Positions 5,205 to 5,418 of a DNA stretch of 5,418 nt are shown piece by piece. Origin of the DNA: an uncultured Eubacteriales bacterium (GTDB lineage: Bacteria; Bacillota; Clostridia; Oscillospirales; Acutalibacteraceae); NCBI GenBank assembly GCA_900313475.1, contig OMRJ01000089.1, forward strand, positions 1 to 5,418, written 5' to 3'. The notes under the pieces are model-generated. The model did no database searches. It was not told where the DNA came from and saw only the letters and a list, made by a program, of their open reading frames with translations. Both the position numbers and the translations under genes were made by a program. Position 1 is the first letter of the stretch. Each line of letters opens with the position of its first letter.

Positions 5205-5418
5205 ATGGCGTCTGAAAAATGCGAAATCAACGAAAAACAGGAGCTTGTGAAACGGCTCAAAAAAGAAACGGGCGCGGTCATTCTCGCGCACACCTATCAG
5301 TCCCCCGAAATAACGGACATTGCCGATATCGTGGGCGATTCGTTTGCGCTCGCGTCAAAATGCGCCGCCCTGCCCGAAAAAAGAGTTGTCATGTGCGGAG
5401 TCCGTTTTATGGCGGAGA
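5205..5418 (+). CDS. nadA: Quinolinate synthase NadA (5' part, cut by window edge)
   Basis: NadA is a [4Fe-4S] enzyme that condenses iminoaspartate with dihydroxyacetone phosphate to give quinolinate, the precursor in de novo NAD synthesis. The first 71 residues are present out of roughly 300 expected. Family signatures are [18 protein letters not shown] (24-41) with His29 and Tyr31 of the HxYQ substrate-contact motif, VGDSFALA (43-50), and CGVRFMAE (64-71). The cluster-binding cysteines of known NadA proteins lie further on, outside the window. The start at ATG 5205 is supported by GGAG (5195-5198), six bases ahead. In many bacteria nadB and nadC follow nadA, but this cannot be seen here. 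It has its own promoter, though low-level read-through from the kinase gene is possible as no terminator is seen between them. Confidence 0.95.
   Translation, partial: MASEKCEINEKQELVKRLKKETGAVILAHTYQSPEITDIADIVGDSFALASKCAALPEKRVVMCGVRFMAE

Overview
The window fits a Firmicutes/Clostridia genome of moderate GC content, possibly an uncultured gut-type Oscillospirales or Christensenellales relative. This rests on RqcP of the short Bacillus/Clostridium type, a membrane-anchored HtrA, an AgrC/AgrA-type two-component system and strong GGAGG-like ribosome binding sites. I cannot name a genus from sequence alone.

Layout, left to right. Bases 1-55 hold the 3' end of a structured RNA with a canonical T arm, possibly the tail of a tmRNA. 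A small unrecognised gene follows at 88-371. It reads through only if the ribosome, or the sequence, shifts by -1 near an A-run at 198-202. Two stem-loops at 378-463 separate it from a convergent minus-strand pair: htrA (479-2005, membrane-anchored serine protease with a PDZ domain) preceded by rqcP (2075-2314, S4-domain ribosome quality-control factor). Both probably read from a clear promoter at 2347-2374.

A second promoter, overlapping this one and pointing the other way, serves a plus-strand operon. It encodes a GtrA-family four-helix membrane protein (2425-2997), a LytTR response regulator (2994-3710, ATGA overlap) and a GHKL histidine kinase with a polytopic membrane sensor (3742-5088, GTG start). 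The operon looks like an Agr-type signalling circuit in which a GtrA-like protein sits where a peptide or its processing protease might be expected. No signal peptide gene is visible here.

The last gene is the start of nadA (quinolinate synthase, 5205 to the window edge). Its 116-bp upstream region has a perfect -10 box, a poor -35, and three imperfect direct repeats of the form ANRGTRYAT. Two are spaced 21 bp start to start, as in known LytTR operators, so the adjacent response regulator may control this promoter.

Functional themes: protein and ribosome quality control on the left (RqcP, HtrA, perhaps tmRNA), membrane signalling in the middle, and NAD biosynthesis on the right. I see no mobile element, CRISPR array or phage module. 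No gene-free stretch exceeds 300 bases.
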